From: Atkinsonella hypoxylon
Lineage: Eukaryota; Ascomycota; Sordariomycetes; Hypocreales; Clavicipitaceae
DNA length: 64,000 bases
Reading direction: 5' to 3'
Assembly (NCBI GenBank): GCA_000729835.1
Contig: JFHB01000011.1
Coordinates: 186,001-250,000 of the forward strand
In this document: piece by piece, positions 11,285 through 22,558 of the stretch
Numbering within the stretch: the stretch's first letter is position 1
How the letters are laid out: every line of letters begins with the position of its first letter
The notes under the pieces: model-generated
Told to the model about the DNA's origin: nothing
Databases searched by the model: none
Seen by the model: only the letters and a program-made list of their open reading frames with translations
Position numbers and translations under genes: made by a program

Positions 11285-14096
11285 TCAAGATTCTGTCCAG
11301 TTCACTTGGTCCATGACTTGTCCAGCAGAAGGATGTGTATAGCCGATTCTAAGCCGTAATCGTAATGCCTGTTGTTTTGATAGTCAGTACCAGGAGAACG
11401 TGTTCAAAGTCCATACGTAAGGGATGTTGGAGACCCAGAGGAGTTTCATCGACAAAAAAAGCAATCGAATAAAACAAATTCAAAGATAAAACCTGCAGAA
11501 ACAGACACCTACCCCTTTGCATCCGGAAATTCTCATTATCTGGGTGGCCTCCCCATGAGGTCCCAATTCTGAGGAAGAAATGCCAAGTAACTGAAGTTTC
11601 TGAGTTTTGGGAACTGCCGCTTGCAAACCAACATTGGAAAGTGCAATGGACGATGATGAGTTGCGAAATCGGGCTACTGCTTGAATAATGCCTTCAGCGT
11701 TCCTCTGAACTTGCATTGTGACTACTAGACCGTTTGAATGATAGCAAGGATGGTAAACTGGCTCGCCTTGAGTAGGTTGAGATGCGGCTGACTGTGTCTT
11801 GGTTGCGTCCAAACCTGATGAGGGTGCTGAATGGGTGGCAGTTTGAGTTGTACCAGAACCGAAAAGATCCATGATAGACGACATGTTGGCTCGAGGTGGA
11901 GGAGATGATGAAGATTGCCCACTGTCTCCAAGAATCTCTGCCAGCAAGTCGGAATTTGTAGCTTGCGCGGTGCCGGACGTCACTGGTGCTGGCGTATCCA
12001 TGAGATCAAGAAGATCTTGTTCGGTGGGCTTTATGACCTTGGACTTCCTGCTAGTGGCCTTGGACTTTTTACTAGGCGCTGGACCAAGCACGCGGGAGGA
12101 CTCCTTGATCTGGGGCGGAGGCATTTTTTCCAGAACGCCACGACGAATATTATCGAATGAGAATAGGTTGCTATATTCGACAGCTCGTTGCTGTACCTCC
12201 ACGTCGAGACTGGTCTGGTTATCGTGCAAAATCTTTCTTATTCGTTCAATCTGCGAAGCGTCGCCGAAACGAGTAGTAAGCTTCATCATAGCCGTGATGA
12301 TGTACTCTGTTGACACTTGAGAAGCATAGCTACTGTTCAAAATCATCGCTAACAAGTCAATGATATCTTGCTCTTTGACTTCAAGTACGTGTTCGTCCTC
12401 GTCGGGTCGGATACCTTTCAGGAGATAGTCTGCATACTCCCCAATACACCAGGCACCAGCTTGTGTGAGACTTTCCTGTGTGATATCGTTCTTGAGATTA
12501 GTATACAATTTTCGTACGGCATAATTCTGGAGCCCTGGAGTGGTTGCTATCAGGCGAACAAAGGATGAAAGAATTTGCTCCTTGACATAATTTCCTGCCA
12601 AGGACAAAACTCTCACCATTGTATCAAAATGCCATCTTTTGTTTGGCGCGAACTTGTCAGCGGCAATTCCAATTTGACTCGTCATGGTTGGCTTGAACTC
12701 GTTATCGGCTACTTCCAAAAAGGCTAGAAGCTCCCGTATTAATACGCGGACATTGCTCTCGTTTATGAGAGTGAAACTGAGATCGAGAGCACGTCTTCTG
12801 ATGCTGATATCTGGATCTCTCAAACATTCCAGTATCGTGTTCCGATGTCTCTGAACCGCATTAGGTTCAATTGCCACAACTTTGATCAAAGTGTTGAGAG
12901 CCACGTAGCGTATATTATTGTCACGGTTTGCCAGAAATTTGCCGAGAATATTGACTCCCAACACTCTGAGTCCAGAGTCCGCTTCAATGTCCAATATAGT
13001 GCGGACCGCCTCATAAAGGATCGAGTTCCCGACATTTTTGGACGAATCTGTATTGGTGGCGACTTGTGCCAAGATGTCATTGATTTGTTCGCTGATGTTC
13101 ACATCTCCAACCGCGAGCACTCTGAGCAGTCGAAGAATCTTGACTTGGAGAAATGGATCTGTAATGCCGGTGACATCATGCTCAGGTGCGTAACCAGATG
13201 TTGAAAGGCCCTTTAGAGTCTTTACAAGACTAGGGGCAAAGGGTCTAAATTTCTCCACTATGCCTTCTTCGCCTCCTTCTTCTTCATCCGCTTCACACAA
13301 GCTTGTGACCAATGTCAAACCACAAAGGAGAACGCCATGGTTTCTGTCCGCCAATAGATGTGTGGCTTTCTCGAGGAAGTGTTCTTGCAGATCAGGAACT
13401 TTACGACATATCCGCATTGCACAAAGCGCCGCTTTCCGCCGAATGTAGGGATTAGATGTAGCAATGAGGGTCTCAACCTCAGGAAATAAGTCTCTTGACA
13501 TTTCAATCGAGGCGATATTCCCCAGAGTACAAAGGGCAAGCCCAACAATGTACTGATTGGAATGTCCCAGATCACTACAAGCATAGTTAGCAGGTGGCTC
13601 GGTTTTACGGCCTATTAATCGCGCGAAAGACTGGTCCAAAGTTCACATACTTCTTCAAGGAGTTGGTGACAAGCGTCAGCACTTCTTGATTCTCGTCTAA
13701 CAGCAAGCTGGTTGCTAAGTGTCCAAGGCGTTTATCGGCAAATCGGGGGGAGGCGAGTAGCTTCAGGCATTCAATTTGGCCAAAATGAGTTCGTTCCCCG
13801 AGAGTGAACAGATACAGCAGCTTTGCGACATTATTGCGGCTAATTTTAGGAGGTCAGTCCCATAGTACACTTAGATGAAGCCCTAATTTTTTGCGTGAGA
13901 ACCCACCGGACACTGTGATCGTGACTTTCCTCCCGAAAACTAGCTCGTATAGCCGCGCTTTCCTTCTGAATCACAGCTCGCTCGTCAGCGATTGTCTTGG
14001 CCGCACGAACGTTGCGTATGAACTGCTTTACTATTCCATTGTCAGATGTTAGCCACGGTTAGAAGTACGTCCATGAGTGATCTTACGTGAGCTCAT
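11285..14096 (-). CDS. APL4: AP-1 complex gamma adaptin
   Basis: Large subunit of the AP-1 clathrin adaptor at the trans-Golgi network and endosomes. Structure: complement(join(11285..11368,11513..13574,13651..13839,13907..14030,14087..14096)), 822 residues. The first coding exon is only 10 nt (MSS plus one base). All four introns are GT-AG (56, 67, 76 and 144 nt), and every join restores family sequence: MSSLKQFIRNVRAAKTIADE, DHSVRRNNVAKLLYLFTLGE, TNSLKNDLGHSNQYIV and GCKGALRLRLRIGYTHP. Residues about 1-560 form the HEAT-like trunk. A Ser/Pro-rich hinge contains DLLDLMD, resembling a clathrin box, and residues about 700-822 form the gamma ear, ending NWTES. The length matches the family. Clathrin light chain and an Arf exchange factor lie in the same window. 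Confidence 0.96.
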
Positions 14097-15264
14097 AATG
14101 GCTAGGACCAAGCGATTCGCTCGTCGTTGGTTGAGCAGATGCCCGACTAAGGCTCTGGCAACCTTGAAAGCTGCGGGCCCAAAGGTAAGAAACGTTGATG
14201 GCTTGAATGATGGAGGAGGGTTCTATGGCCCGATTAACTGTGCACTTGATGCGCGCTGCAAGACAAAGCTCTTGCTGGCTGTCAATTTGCAACCGACGCT
14301 GGCGGAGTGTGGCCAGAAAGACCAGCTGATGTAATATGGTCGTGAAACGTGGGGCATTCACACCCCTATAGTCAGTTCAGTTTCCATAATTTGGTGGAGT
14401 TGGCCATTCGGAGACAGCGGCTGGGGAAAATCTACGGCCCGATTTGTACGAGCGACCGGCACCAGCTGGATTAATCACACCCAACACCCTCCAGATGTCA
14501 CTACGGACTCGAGGAAAAGCCAAGTTGCCTAGGTATCTACCACCCATTTACGTACCTAGATAGATAAATATCATGTCATTGACCATACGGGAGTTCAAAT
14601 ACTTGGCATTGACTTGTATGTCACGTATAATGCTACTTCTTTGGTCTCCACCCCTGAGCCCCGATGAACAGGCGCGGCAAGGCTTGGCAATGTCTCCAAG
14701 ACGATTGTAATCACCAACCTGGACTACTAATATTCAGCCAAATTTGGCACTGAAGAGACATACGCACACTCGATAACTGCCATTCACGAAATTTCCTGAA
14801 GCCAAATGAGTCCGTGCATTAAAGGTTTTTATATCAATTAATTACGTCGAAGCACACAGATGAGGGGATAGATTGATTTGGCTTTCCTAAACTAGTTTTC
14901 AAGTGCTTCCATGAGGCCAACCAGTTGCCGGAGCACAATGACAGAAGGATCAGGACATGTGGCAAATCTATCCTGATGGTCGTCGGTTCACAGGAAGACA
15001 ATCCAATTGTTGAATAATCCCGGGAAACTTGAGAGGTTTTTTTTTTTTTTTGCAACGAAAAGCAACTAGGAGGGAAGTAGGAAACAAAAGGAAAGAAAAC
15101 GCAAAGTCCTTTCTAACCCTCTGAAGAACCACCATATCCACGGTTCGAGCATCTCGCCGCAGACTGCTATATGCGACATTGAAAAAAAAAGCACTGCCTC
15201 ATTAGTTTGCAGGAAAACTTTCGCCAACCTAGACCGCTCGCAACCTCGAAAATTTCACCGTGGT
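14097..15264. other. AP-1 gamma promoter side and calmodulin 3' region
   Basis: Tandem arrangement on the minus strand: upstream sequence of the AP-1 gamma gene and 3' sequence of calmodulin. It contains a CCTAGGTATCTACC-type repeat near 14526 and a T-run at about 15037-15050. Short open frames are not convincing as proteins. Confidence 0.5.
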
Positions 15265-16359
15265 TTACTTCTGCATCATAAGCTGAACGAATTCATTATC
15301 TGTTGAAAAGGTCAGTATATCTCAGAAAATCAAGCGGCAAGTGCTACTGTACAATCAATTCGGCCGTCTCCGTCCTGATCAGCCTCACGAATCATTTCAT
15401 CGACTTCATCATCAGTAAGCTTCTCGCCGATAGAGGTCATGACGTGGCGTAGCTCAGCTGCCGAGATGAAACCATTGTTATCGCGGTCGAAAACCTTATG
15501 AAGTATAAGCATGAGACTTTTCCTTGGGAGTATTGACTATAAAGCTCTAACCTTGAACGCCTCTCGAATCTCTTCCTCGGAATCAGTATCCTTCATTTTG
15601 CGAGCCATCATCGTCAAGAATTCTATGATTTAAAAGCAGAGTTAGACCGAACAACTTTTCATTTACATAATGATGCACAGCGGTGACAGATCATTATAAA
15701 AAGAAGAGCCAGGAAGGTGGGTAGGAGGTAGGATTTGTTGGCAAATTGCTTTTCGAACAGTGGGCAGATATCTACACATGAACTCACCAGGGAAGTCAAT
15801 GGTGCCGTTGTTGTCGGCATCAACTTCGTTGATCATATCTTGCAGTTCGGCCTCGGAAGGATTCTGGCCCAGTGAACGCATGACAGTGCCTAGCTCCTTG
15901 GTGGTGATCTGGCCTGCAAGTGCAGACGTTAATATGGCGCGCCGAAGAACAAATCGCTATATTACGATACCACTGACGACGACGGTGCTTCAAATGTATC
16001 GGTCTTGTAGGAAGATGTTGGCCTTCTCGTATCGTCCGTCGGCGTCGGGTTGTTTATGAGATGCGCACTCACCATCACCATCCTTGTCCTATCACGAGCG
16101 AAGTGCATTAGCAACTGCAAGCAAACAGGTAGCATTTCAAGCTCATGTGTGACTTACAAACAGAGAAAATGCCTCCTTGAACTCGGAAACCTGCTCCTCG
16201 GTAAGAGAGTCGGCCTAAACGAGCAAAGTCAATTAGTGTTCAGATCGTGAAGCTTCCATCGCTAGCTGAAAATCGGCCCCTCATTCCAGAGTATAGGGTC
16301 GCGCAGCCTAAAGGGCGTGGTCATCGGTATTGGCCATTCTCGCGAAAGGTACTCACCAT
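15265..16359 (-). CDS. CMD1: Calmodulin
   Basis: Calcium sensor with four EF hands. Structure: complement(join(15265..15299,15353..15494,15552..15622,15788..15913,16073..16088,16158..16214,16357..16359)), 450 nt, exactly 149 residues. The first coding exon is the ATG alone and the third is 16 nt. Splicing yields [20 protein letters not shown] and four canonical calcium loops: [36 protein letters not shown] and [12 protein letters not shown], ending FVQLMMQK. All introns are GT-AG; the last uses a weak GTACAG donor but is required to restore DYNEF. Every key Asp/Glu ligand is present. The gene faces TLG2 across a 1.1 kb divergent promoter region. Confidence 0.98.
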
Positions 16360-17474
16360 GATTTAGGAGCAAATATCGAAGAAGTGATGCGGCGAAAAAA
16401 GCGAAAAGGGGTGGACGATAGTGTGTGGACGTATGCCGTTTGGTGCAGGTTGGCGCAGTTGTTAAGGAGTCGTCGTAGAGGGAAACCCAGGTGGGGAGGG
16501 GAGGCTGAGAGTGATGTGGCTCAGAGCTAGGCATGAGGATGCGATTATCTGTGTGTCCGACAGTGTCTGTTAAATAACGATACTGTGAAGAGAACCGCTG
16601 TAAGATGAATATGTGGCCGCTAGCCGTATTACATCAGCATCGCCAGCTAGATATCTTAGGTCGCATCCTGAATGGTTATGTCACATAGTGTTTGCTTGGA
16701 CTTTTCAAGAAGGCATTATTGAGTTTCACGTTGAAAATCCCAGTGAAATGATAAGTCACTTAATTGGACTTTTGGTCGGATTCGAGGATACCATTTAGAC
16801 TACATGCAGGTTCCTTGCGCCACAAGCAAACGAGTCAGCGAAAGAACCTGTTCGATCGCATATAAAGCGAAATGCAAATTTTGAAAAGCGCGTTACTTGT
16901 CCGTGTTCAGGCATGAGAATAAAAACATAGGGACCTACCTAGGTGTCCCTGTACGACGGTAATTGATGCGTGCGTACATTCGCACTGTGTGCGTGCCTGC
17001 TTGCATTCGTGGACCGTATCTCTTCCAGTAGGGGCTGATGTCAGATACACATTAGGTACATTAAGATACCTACCTAGGTAGTAGGTAGCCTGAGGTGCCT
17101 ACCTAGGTGCCTAGGTACCTTCCTGGTAGCTGGTAATAACCTAAGGACCTGTATCACTACGCCCCTTCGAACTGTGGCATTGAGTTGACTCCCTTCGACA
17201 TTTCGACAACGAGTAGACGTGCCCTAGTATTTTCAGTTTGCCTTCAATTTGCGCAGGGAAACTAAGACGCTCATATCGTTTCAAAGCGCTTATTTCATCC
17301 AAGTCCACATCTGGTGTCCTTTGTAACTTCAATATCAGCCTTTCAACCTTTCCACCACCTTCGCACCGCGTAATACGAGTAAAACTCGGGACCACTACTT
17401 CTAATAAACGAACGGTTGTACCCAAGCATATATCTGCTCCTGCGACGACCACGGTGTAATTTCTTGCGTCCGCC
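16360..17474. promoter_or_regulatory. Divergent promoter region calmodulin / TLG2
   Basis: 1.1 kb between divergent starts. Three exact ACCTAGGT palindromes (16937, 17072, 17101) sit in a cluster of TAGGTACC/GGTAGG repeats at 16930-17125, about 350-540 bp before the TLG2 start. The calmodulin side is pyrimidine-rich on the minus strand (around 16400-16530), fitting a 5' leader. An antisense open frame at 17141-17527 is not supported. Confidence 0.55.
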
Positions 17475-18678
17475 ATGTGGCGAGACCGCACCAACCTGTA
17501 TGTACATTTGGCATATACTGATGACATTGATTAGGATATTCATCACAGCAGCGCTACAACGTCTTTGTCATTATGCTTTCTGACCACCTGGCTTGCAGCT
17601 ATATCTCTTACCGCCAGTCATATGCGCACCACCCGATTCAGCGAAATAAGTATGGCGCATCAAACGCAGCTGGCGCCTCTGCCTTTTCAAGCGCATATTC
17701 AAGCAACAATCATGTTTCCGAGGATAGGCGAGGGTTGCTGTCAAACAGCAACTTCCAAGATGATGGTGATGCCATAATCGAAATGGACCTGTTGCCTCCT
17801 CGGTGGGCTGACGCATCCGATGAAATAAATGAATTGTTAGGTCAAATTGCTACAAAGGGCCAGGAGCTTGAAAAGCTGCATCAAAAACATGTTCTTCCTG
17901 GATTCAACGATGACGAGGCGAAGAAAGCTGAGGAGTCGCAGATTGAACGATTGACTCAACAAATAACCAAGTCTTTCCACGAATGCCACCGCAGAATCCA
18001 GCGAATTGAGAACCTCGTCCGAGAAGCTAGAAAGTCCGGGTCTCTCACGAAAGCTGAGGAGACCATGGCCAAGAACCTACAAATATCTCTTGCTACAAGG
18101 GTTCAAGAAGCGAGTGCTGGTTTCAGAAAGAAGCAAAGTGCCTATCTTAAAAGCGAGTGTTCCTTAATGAGACTTACTAAATGGGGTTCTGTAGCTAACT
18201 CAATGGCCGTTTAGAGTTGCGGGATATGGGTGGCCTGGGAAACTTCACACCAGTTGATAGGTCATCTACGCCACAGGGCAATTCATATATGGACCCTTCG
18301 TTACAAGAATCCGATGCAGATCGATCGTTCTCACAATCCACCTTGCAAGCAGCATCTCGACAGAAATTCTTGCACACCCACGATGCTGCCATAGCCCAGC
18401 GTGAACGTGAGATTGAGGACATAGCGCAGGGGATCATCGAACTTTCTGATTTATTCCGTGACCTACAAAATATGGTCATCGACCAAGGAACTATGCTAGA
18501 TCGTATTGATTACAATGTTGAGCGTATGTACGAGGATGTCAAAGGGGCTGATCGAGAGCTCAAGGTTGCATCGGGATATCAAAGAAAGACTACTAAACGG
18601 AAGATCATTCTATTGCTGATCATAATTATCCTTGGCCTATTCATTCTTCTCCTTGTAAAGCCCAAAAAGAATGAGTAA
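17475..18678 (+). CDS. TLG2: TLG2 / syntaxin-16 t-SNARE
   Basis: Target-membrane SNARE of the trans-Golgi network and early endosome. Structure: join(17475..17497,17599..18152,18215..18678), 346 residues. The 23-nt first coding exon encodes MWRDRTNL, which joined to YISYRQSYAHHP is the conserved family N-terminus. The second intron (18153-18214) has a GC donor (GCGAGT), a GCTAAC branch site and a TTTAG acceptor; it is the only junction found that restores QSAYLKKLRDMGGLG. Residues about 75-195 form the Habc helical region. The SNARE helix runs about 245-310 (EDIAQGIIELSDLFRDLQNM, GTMLDRIDYNVERM), followed by a C-terminal membrane anchor (IILLLIIIILGLFILLL) and a short luminal tail. Confidence 0.94.
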
Positions 18679-18944
18679 GGCGGATATTAAACTCAACAAG
18701 AAGCATATTTTCATTTGGGTCACGAATGTATTGGATACCACAAAATTTTCCGTTATACTGGCTGTTCGTTGTAGCATTGTATTAGATAGAGCTCTGGAAG
18801 AAGTTTGCCACGACAAGGTTCTACAGACAATCCTGAAGTGGTTGATAATAGGCATAAAATGACCTGCATCCGGGAGTCTTCGTTTTATGTGTACAAATTT
18901 TTCACACTTCATCGAGCCAACTATTTTGCACATATATGGTATCG
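18679..18944. other. Convergent 3' region of TLG2 and the PPR-like gene
   Basis: 266 bp between two stop codons. No gene or notable structure seen; presumed 3' untranslated sequence. Confidence 0.4.
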
Positions 18945-21518
18945 CTAATTGAATGATTGTCCGAATAGTTTGGTATATCTTTCCCAAAGTTTGGGCTTCT
19001 GCAAGTCAAGCTGTCGCTCCATCTCAGATATGCTCGAAAAAATTTCTGAGCCCCATGCCTCGTCCAAAAGAAGCTTCAAATGCTCGATGGACGACTCATG
19101 CCTGTCTCGACAGCGAGCTTTCCGACGGCCTGGCACTTGTCCAAGCGCGACGCGTGACACGATTGTCCTTTGGACGACCTGTATATCAATGCGGACCCCA
19201 AGGTCTCGTAGGCGCGCTAACAATCGCACCCCACAAGCAATATCGTAGGCAGCGACCCCATCGCCTTCGGAATATGTGAGCGGTGAACAACTGGGGGTCA
19301 CCTTCCATGTTTGATCAAATCCCCATCGGACGATTGATCGCTGAAGGCGAGCGCTGAAGATTTGCTGGAGAGGATGATGTCGATGACTGAAAGGAAGGTC
19401 CGCGGGTATATTTTGTATCAAAGGCTCCTGACGATCAAGACCCTCCACAACTGAACCAGTTGTGTTTGTTTCATCCTTCCGGCAATCAGCTTCATGTTCC
19501 TTCGAGTTGCCGAATTCGCTGAAGCAATTGTTGCAGGACGGTGTCCGGACTTGAGACAGCACTTCCTTACCGCCCTTTGTAAACGCTGAAGCCTCTGGTG
19601 TGCAATTTGAGGTACTAGTCGTATCTTGCCGCTCCAGCAAAGCATGAGGAAGATCCTCTAAGCTGATAGGCACCAGCCCACCCATGGACGGGGAATATAG
19701 TTGGACGATCTCCTCACTCAGCTGCTGCAGCTCGTTAAGGCGACCAGAACGACCCAGATTGTAGAGTAATAGCTTCCAGTATCGCAAAGGTATGGCAACA
19801 TCGTGAAGGGTCACGCGACGGATCATGTCGATAGCTCCGTTGAGCAGAAGATGATATTTGGTGTGAGGCTGATCAGGTCGTCGATCTCTCTTTTTGGGAT
19901 GTTGACCAATTCCACGGAATGAACTTTCGAGCAATTGCGAAGCGCTCGACTGATTCATGCTGACTTTCAGAGCTTCCATTCTATCCAGTGTTCGTCTCGC
20001 TTTATCAAGCCTTTTCAAAGCTAATTCCGAATTCAGTAGAGCATTAAGATGGCGAGATGATGGGTCAGATTTAATTGCCCACTCAACACCTTGGAGCAGT
20101 CTTTCTCTTCTCCAGTCTCCATTGCGCACTGATGCCGCCATGAGCATCTGCCGTGTTTCAACATCGTCGAACTCATCAGGGTGTATGTCGCAGGCCAACA
20201 GATCTGCAAGAAGAGATTCTTCGCCATGTCGGGCAAAGAAGACTAGAGCCTTGCAATAGTTTTGAGTTGAAATTCCGATGCCCAACTTCTCGATGTCAGC
20301 AACTCGCAAGGCAACCATTTTTGCGCCTGATTCTCGCAATGCAAGTGACTGAAGTGATCTAGGGCCAATTGCGCGAAGACCGAGACCTTTTGCAACATTG
20401 ATAGCAAAATCAATAGGCGTCCAAGTGCTTGCAAACCATCTCGCTACTATGCTGTCACTATATTGACCTTTATCAGCATCGTCATGGTCGTTCCTCTGCA
20501 AGGACCATTCTTTGGCTATCTCATTTGTCACTCCGGCAATTTTCTTCTCCTCATTAGTGAGAGAAATGGAAGGGTAGTACTGAATAAGAAATTGCAGGAA
20601 GGGTTTCGATTTGATTGAGTTCGGAACGTCTCGAAAGATGAGCAATTTCTTCCGCCAAAGCCGAGCTAGCTTTGATTGACCAGCAGCGAACAGAACTGGT
20701 ATAATGTAATCATATAATCGCTTATTTGTGCTAGAGACATATAATGCCGTCAAATTACTCTGAATTTGCGATGACGAATCGACTATAAAACTTGAGAAAA
20801 TAGCCCGGAATATGTCAGTAGATGGGGAGAACCTCGGCGCAAGACGTGAATGCCATTTGAAAATATCATCATGACGACCATACTTGAGCATATGGTGCAT
20901 GACTTTCATGTATAGATCTGGCCAGAGAAATTTGTTTTTGTCCAGAAGGCGATGAGCTGCATCAACTACCACAGCTAATCGAGAGTTGGCCGTCAATGCA
21001 GTACTCAAGATTTCGTCGCGAAGCGTGTAGGCATCATTTTGGCTCAAAATTTCCAGATATTCATCGGATTTCAACCGTTGGTTAAATTCCCACGTGTCCT
21101 TATCTCGATGATCTTGTCGTCCTGTTTCCGTAGACGCATGTGACTGTTCAGACAATACAGCCAGGTCTATATCATCTGAAAACGTTCTAGCCATGGGATC
21201 CTGTGAGCCCGACGTGGCTAAATTTTGACTACTAGCCTGCCCTAGTTTGACCCGTTTCTTCCATTTTGACGATTTGGACGCAGAGCAGAAATGACAACAC
21301 AGGACGTTTCTGGGCACAACCACTACAGTGGAGACATATCGAGGATCGAAATATGCGGTTCGTCGATTTTTTTCACTTGACGCAACGAAGGGTCGTATTA
21401 GAGCAGTAGAGCATCGCCCGGATGATGGAGGCCTTTGTCGCGCAACTGTCCCTGAGGTCGTTAACAATATTTGGACAGTAATGGGCAAATGACGGGAAAT
21501 CAGGTTAGATTTTCGCAT
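18945..21518 (-). CDS. PPR-like mitochondrial protein
   Basis: Intronless frame; ATG at 21518 gives 857 residues (the frame is open slightly further but only from a TTG). The first 60 or so residues are rich in Arg, Ser and Thr with few acids, typical of a mitochondrial presequence. The body is a series of helical hairpins resembling pentatricopeptide repeats, for example LLNSELALKRLDKARRTLDR and RLVELQQ-like pairs near residues 500-610. This class of fungal proteins usually acts on mitochondrial RNA or translation, but no specific member is recognised, so the function is left open. It shares a 281-bp divergent promoter region with the COX7-like gene, which is compatible with a mitochondrial theme. 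Confidence 0.72.
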   Translation of the reverse strand: MRKSNLISRHLPITVQILLTTSGTVARQRPPSSGRCSTALIRPFVASSEKNRRTAYFDPRYVSTVVVVPRNVLCCHFCSASKSSKWKKRVKLGQASSQNLATSGSQDPMARTFSDDIDLAVLSEQSHASTETGRQDHRDKDTWEFNQRLKSDEYLEILSQNDAYTLRDEILSTALTANSRLAVVVDAAHRLLDKNKFLWPDLYMKVMHHMLKYGRHDDIFKWHSRLAPRFSPSTDIFRAIFSSFIVDSSSQIQSNLTALYVSSTNKRLYDYIIPVLFAAGQSKLARLWRKKLLIFRDVPNSIKSKPFLQFLIQYYPSISLTNEEKKIAGVTNEIAKEWSLQRNDHDDADKGQYSDSIVARWFASTWTPIDFAINVAKGLGLRAIGPRSLQSLALRESGAKMVALRVADIEKLGIGISTQNYCKALVFFARHGEESLLADLLACDIHPDEFDDVETRQMLMAASVRNGDWRRERLLQGVEWAIKSDPSSRHLNALLNSELALKRLDKARRTLDRMEALKVSMNQSSASQLLESSFRGIGQHPKKRDRRPDQPHTKYHLLLNGAIDMIRRVTLHDVAIPLRYWKLLLYNLGRSGRLNELQQLSEEIVQLYSPSMGGLVPISLEDLPHALLERQDTTSTSNCTPEASAFTKGGKEVLSQVRTPSCNNCFSEFGNSKEHEADCRKDETNTTGSVVEGLDRQEPLIQNIPADLPFSHRHHPLQQIFSARLQRSIVRWGFDQTWKVTPSCSPLTYSEGDGVAAYDIACGVRLLARLRDLGVRIDIQVVQRTIVSRVALGQVPGRRKARCRDRHESSIEHLKLLLDEAWGSEIFSSISEMERQLDLQKPKLWERYTKLFGQSFN

Positions 21519-21799
21519 TCCCAAGGGTGCTACATGAAAGATTTAACTTGATCCAACGAAGTCCATCAAGAGAAATAAAAGAATATTTTATGAGAAATAA
21601 ATCGCAATTTGAGTCCTAAAGAGGAGTGGCATGTCAACCTCGCTGCCTATTTTCGGCCTAGCGTTGCTGAGTCATTCATTTCGGCAACCACTGCATTCAC
21701 AATGGCCTCATTTCCGCATAGAGTGTATCCACGGTAGACCATACTTCAGTTCAATCTCACCCTCCCAAACCTTCAGCAAACATAAGCACTGCAATCAAC
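21519..21799. promoter_or_regulatory. Short divergent promoter region
   Basis: 281 bp between the starts of the PPR-like gene (-) and the COX7-like gene (+). Both promoters must fit here or overlap the genes. No specific site is identified. Confidence 0.45.
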
Positions 21800-22249
21800 A
21801 TGGGGTAAGCCGTTCATCTGGAAAATATCTCCCTCCGATTCACCATCTGCCCCGGCTGCGTTATATGACGATACTACTTCAGAAATTCAATTACGCAAAC
21901 GGTGCACTAAACAATTCGCAGTTTGATCAATGCGAAGAACAAGGTGCCCGAGCTCCAGCGATTCTATCAGCAAGCCTATAAGGCACATACCCGTCTCTGG
22001 ATGATTGTACGCTTCATCGGTAAACTCTTGATATTAACTGTGAACGGCGCTCTGACTTTGAGTAGGGCTCCCGCAGCCGTTGGTACATGACTCCTTATCT
22101 CATTGTCCTTTGGGGTGGCTTCGGAGGTTCGTATAATACCGAAGATATTTTTGTACTTCTTTCGAATCAATATCTGATGTAGCTTAGCGACTATGTACGC
22201 CGCTGGACGTAAGGTCACCGGCCATAACACCTGGTTCGGTAAGGAGTAA
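21800..22249 (+). CDS. COX7: Small mitochondrial protein, COX7-like cytochrome c oxidase subunit
   Basis: Structure: join(21800..21804,21922..22006,22066..22126,22188..22249), 70 residues in four exons, the first coding only five bases. The introns are 117, 59 and 61 nt. The protein starts MGLINAKNKVPELQRFYQQA and ends GRKVTGHNTWFGKE, with one central membrane segment after SRSRWYMTPY. KVxxLQxxFQ at the start, then PRSxxYxxPY before a single helix, resembles fungal COX7 of complex IV; that assignment rests on pattern memory. The third intron has two AGs (TGTAG, then CTTAG); only the second avoids an immediate stop. The gene is too fragmented to appear as one open frame. Confidence 0.68.
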
Positions 22250-22558
22250 GATTAGTCATGTGTCGATAAATCTCGATGGAGTGCCACGGAGGATGTTGAC
22301 ATGTCCTTACACATGATATTTCTTATTATTGGTGTCACAAGTGGAATCTGCGACTTTTCATATGTCATTCTGAGAAAATGTATTAGACAAAGAATTGAAC
22401 TGTCACTCCTGAGGATGAAGAAAGAGATTTCTCTCCAGATTTTTGCAGCCCAAGCCTTTTTCGCATTCTCGAACAAGCTCATTCAGGAACCTGTTTAGAA
22501 CCAGAAGACTATTCTGTCTAATCAATACCGCGCCATCTGTCTGACTCTACCGGAGATA
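22250..22558. other. Convergent 3' region COX7-like / clathrin light chain
   Basis: 309 bp between two stop codons. No gene supported; short frames on both strands are not protein-like. Confidence 0.4.

Noticed and set aside
11871..12320. 149-codon open frame opposite the AP-1 gamma hinge
   Set aside because: Shadow of the strongly supported adaptin coding sequence.
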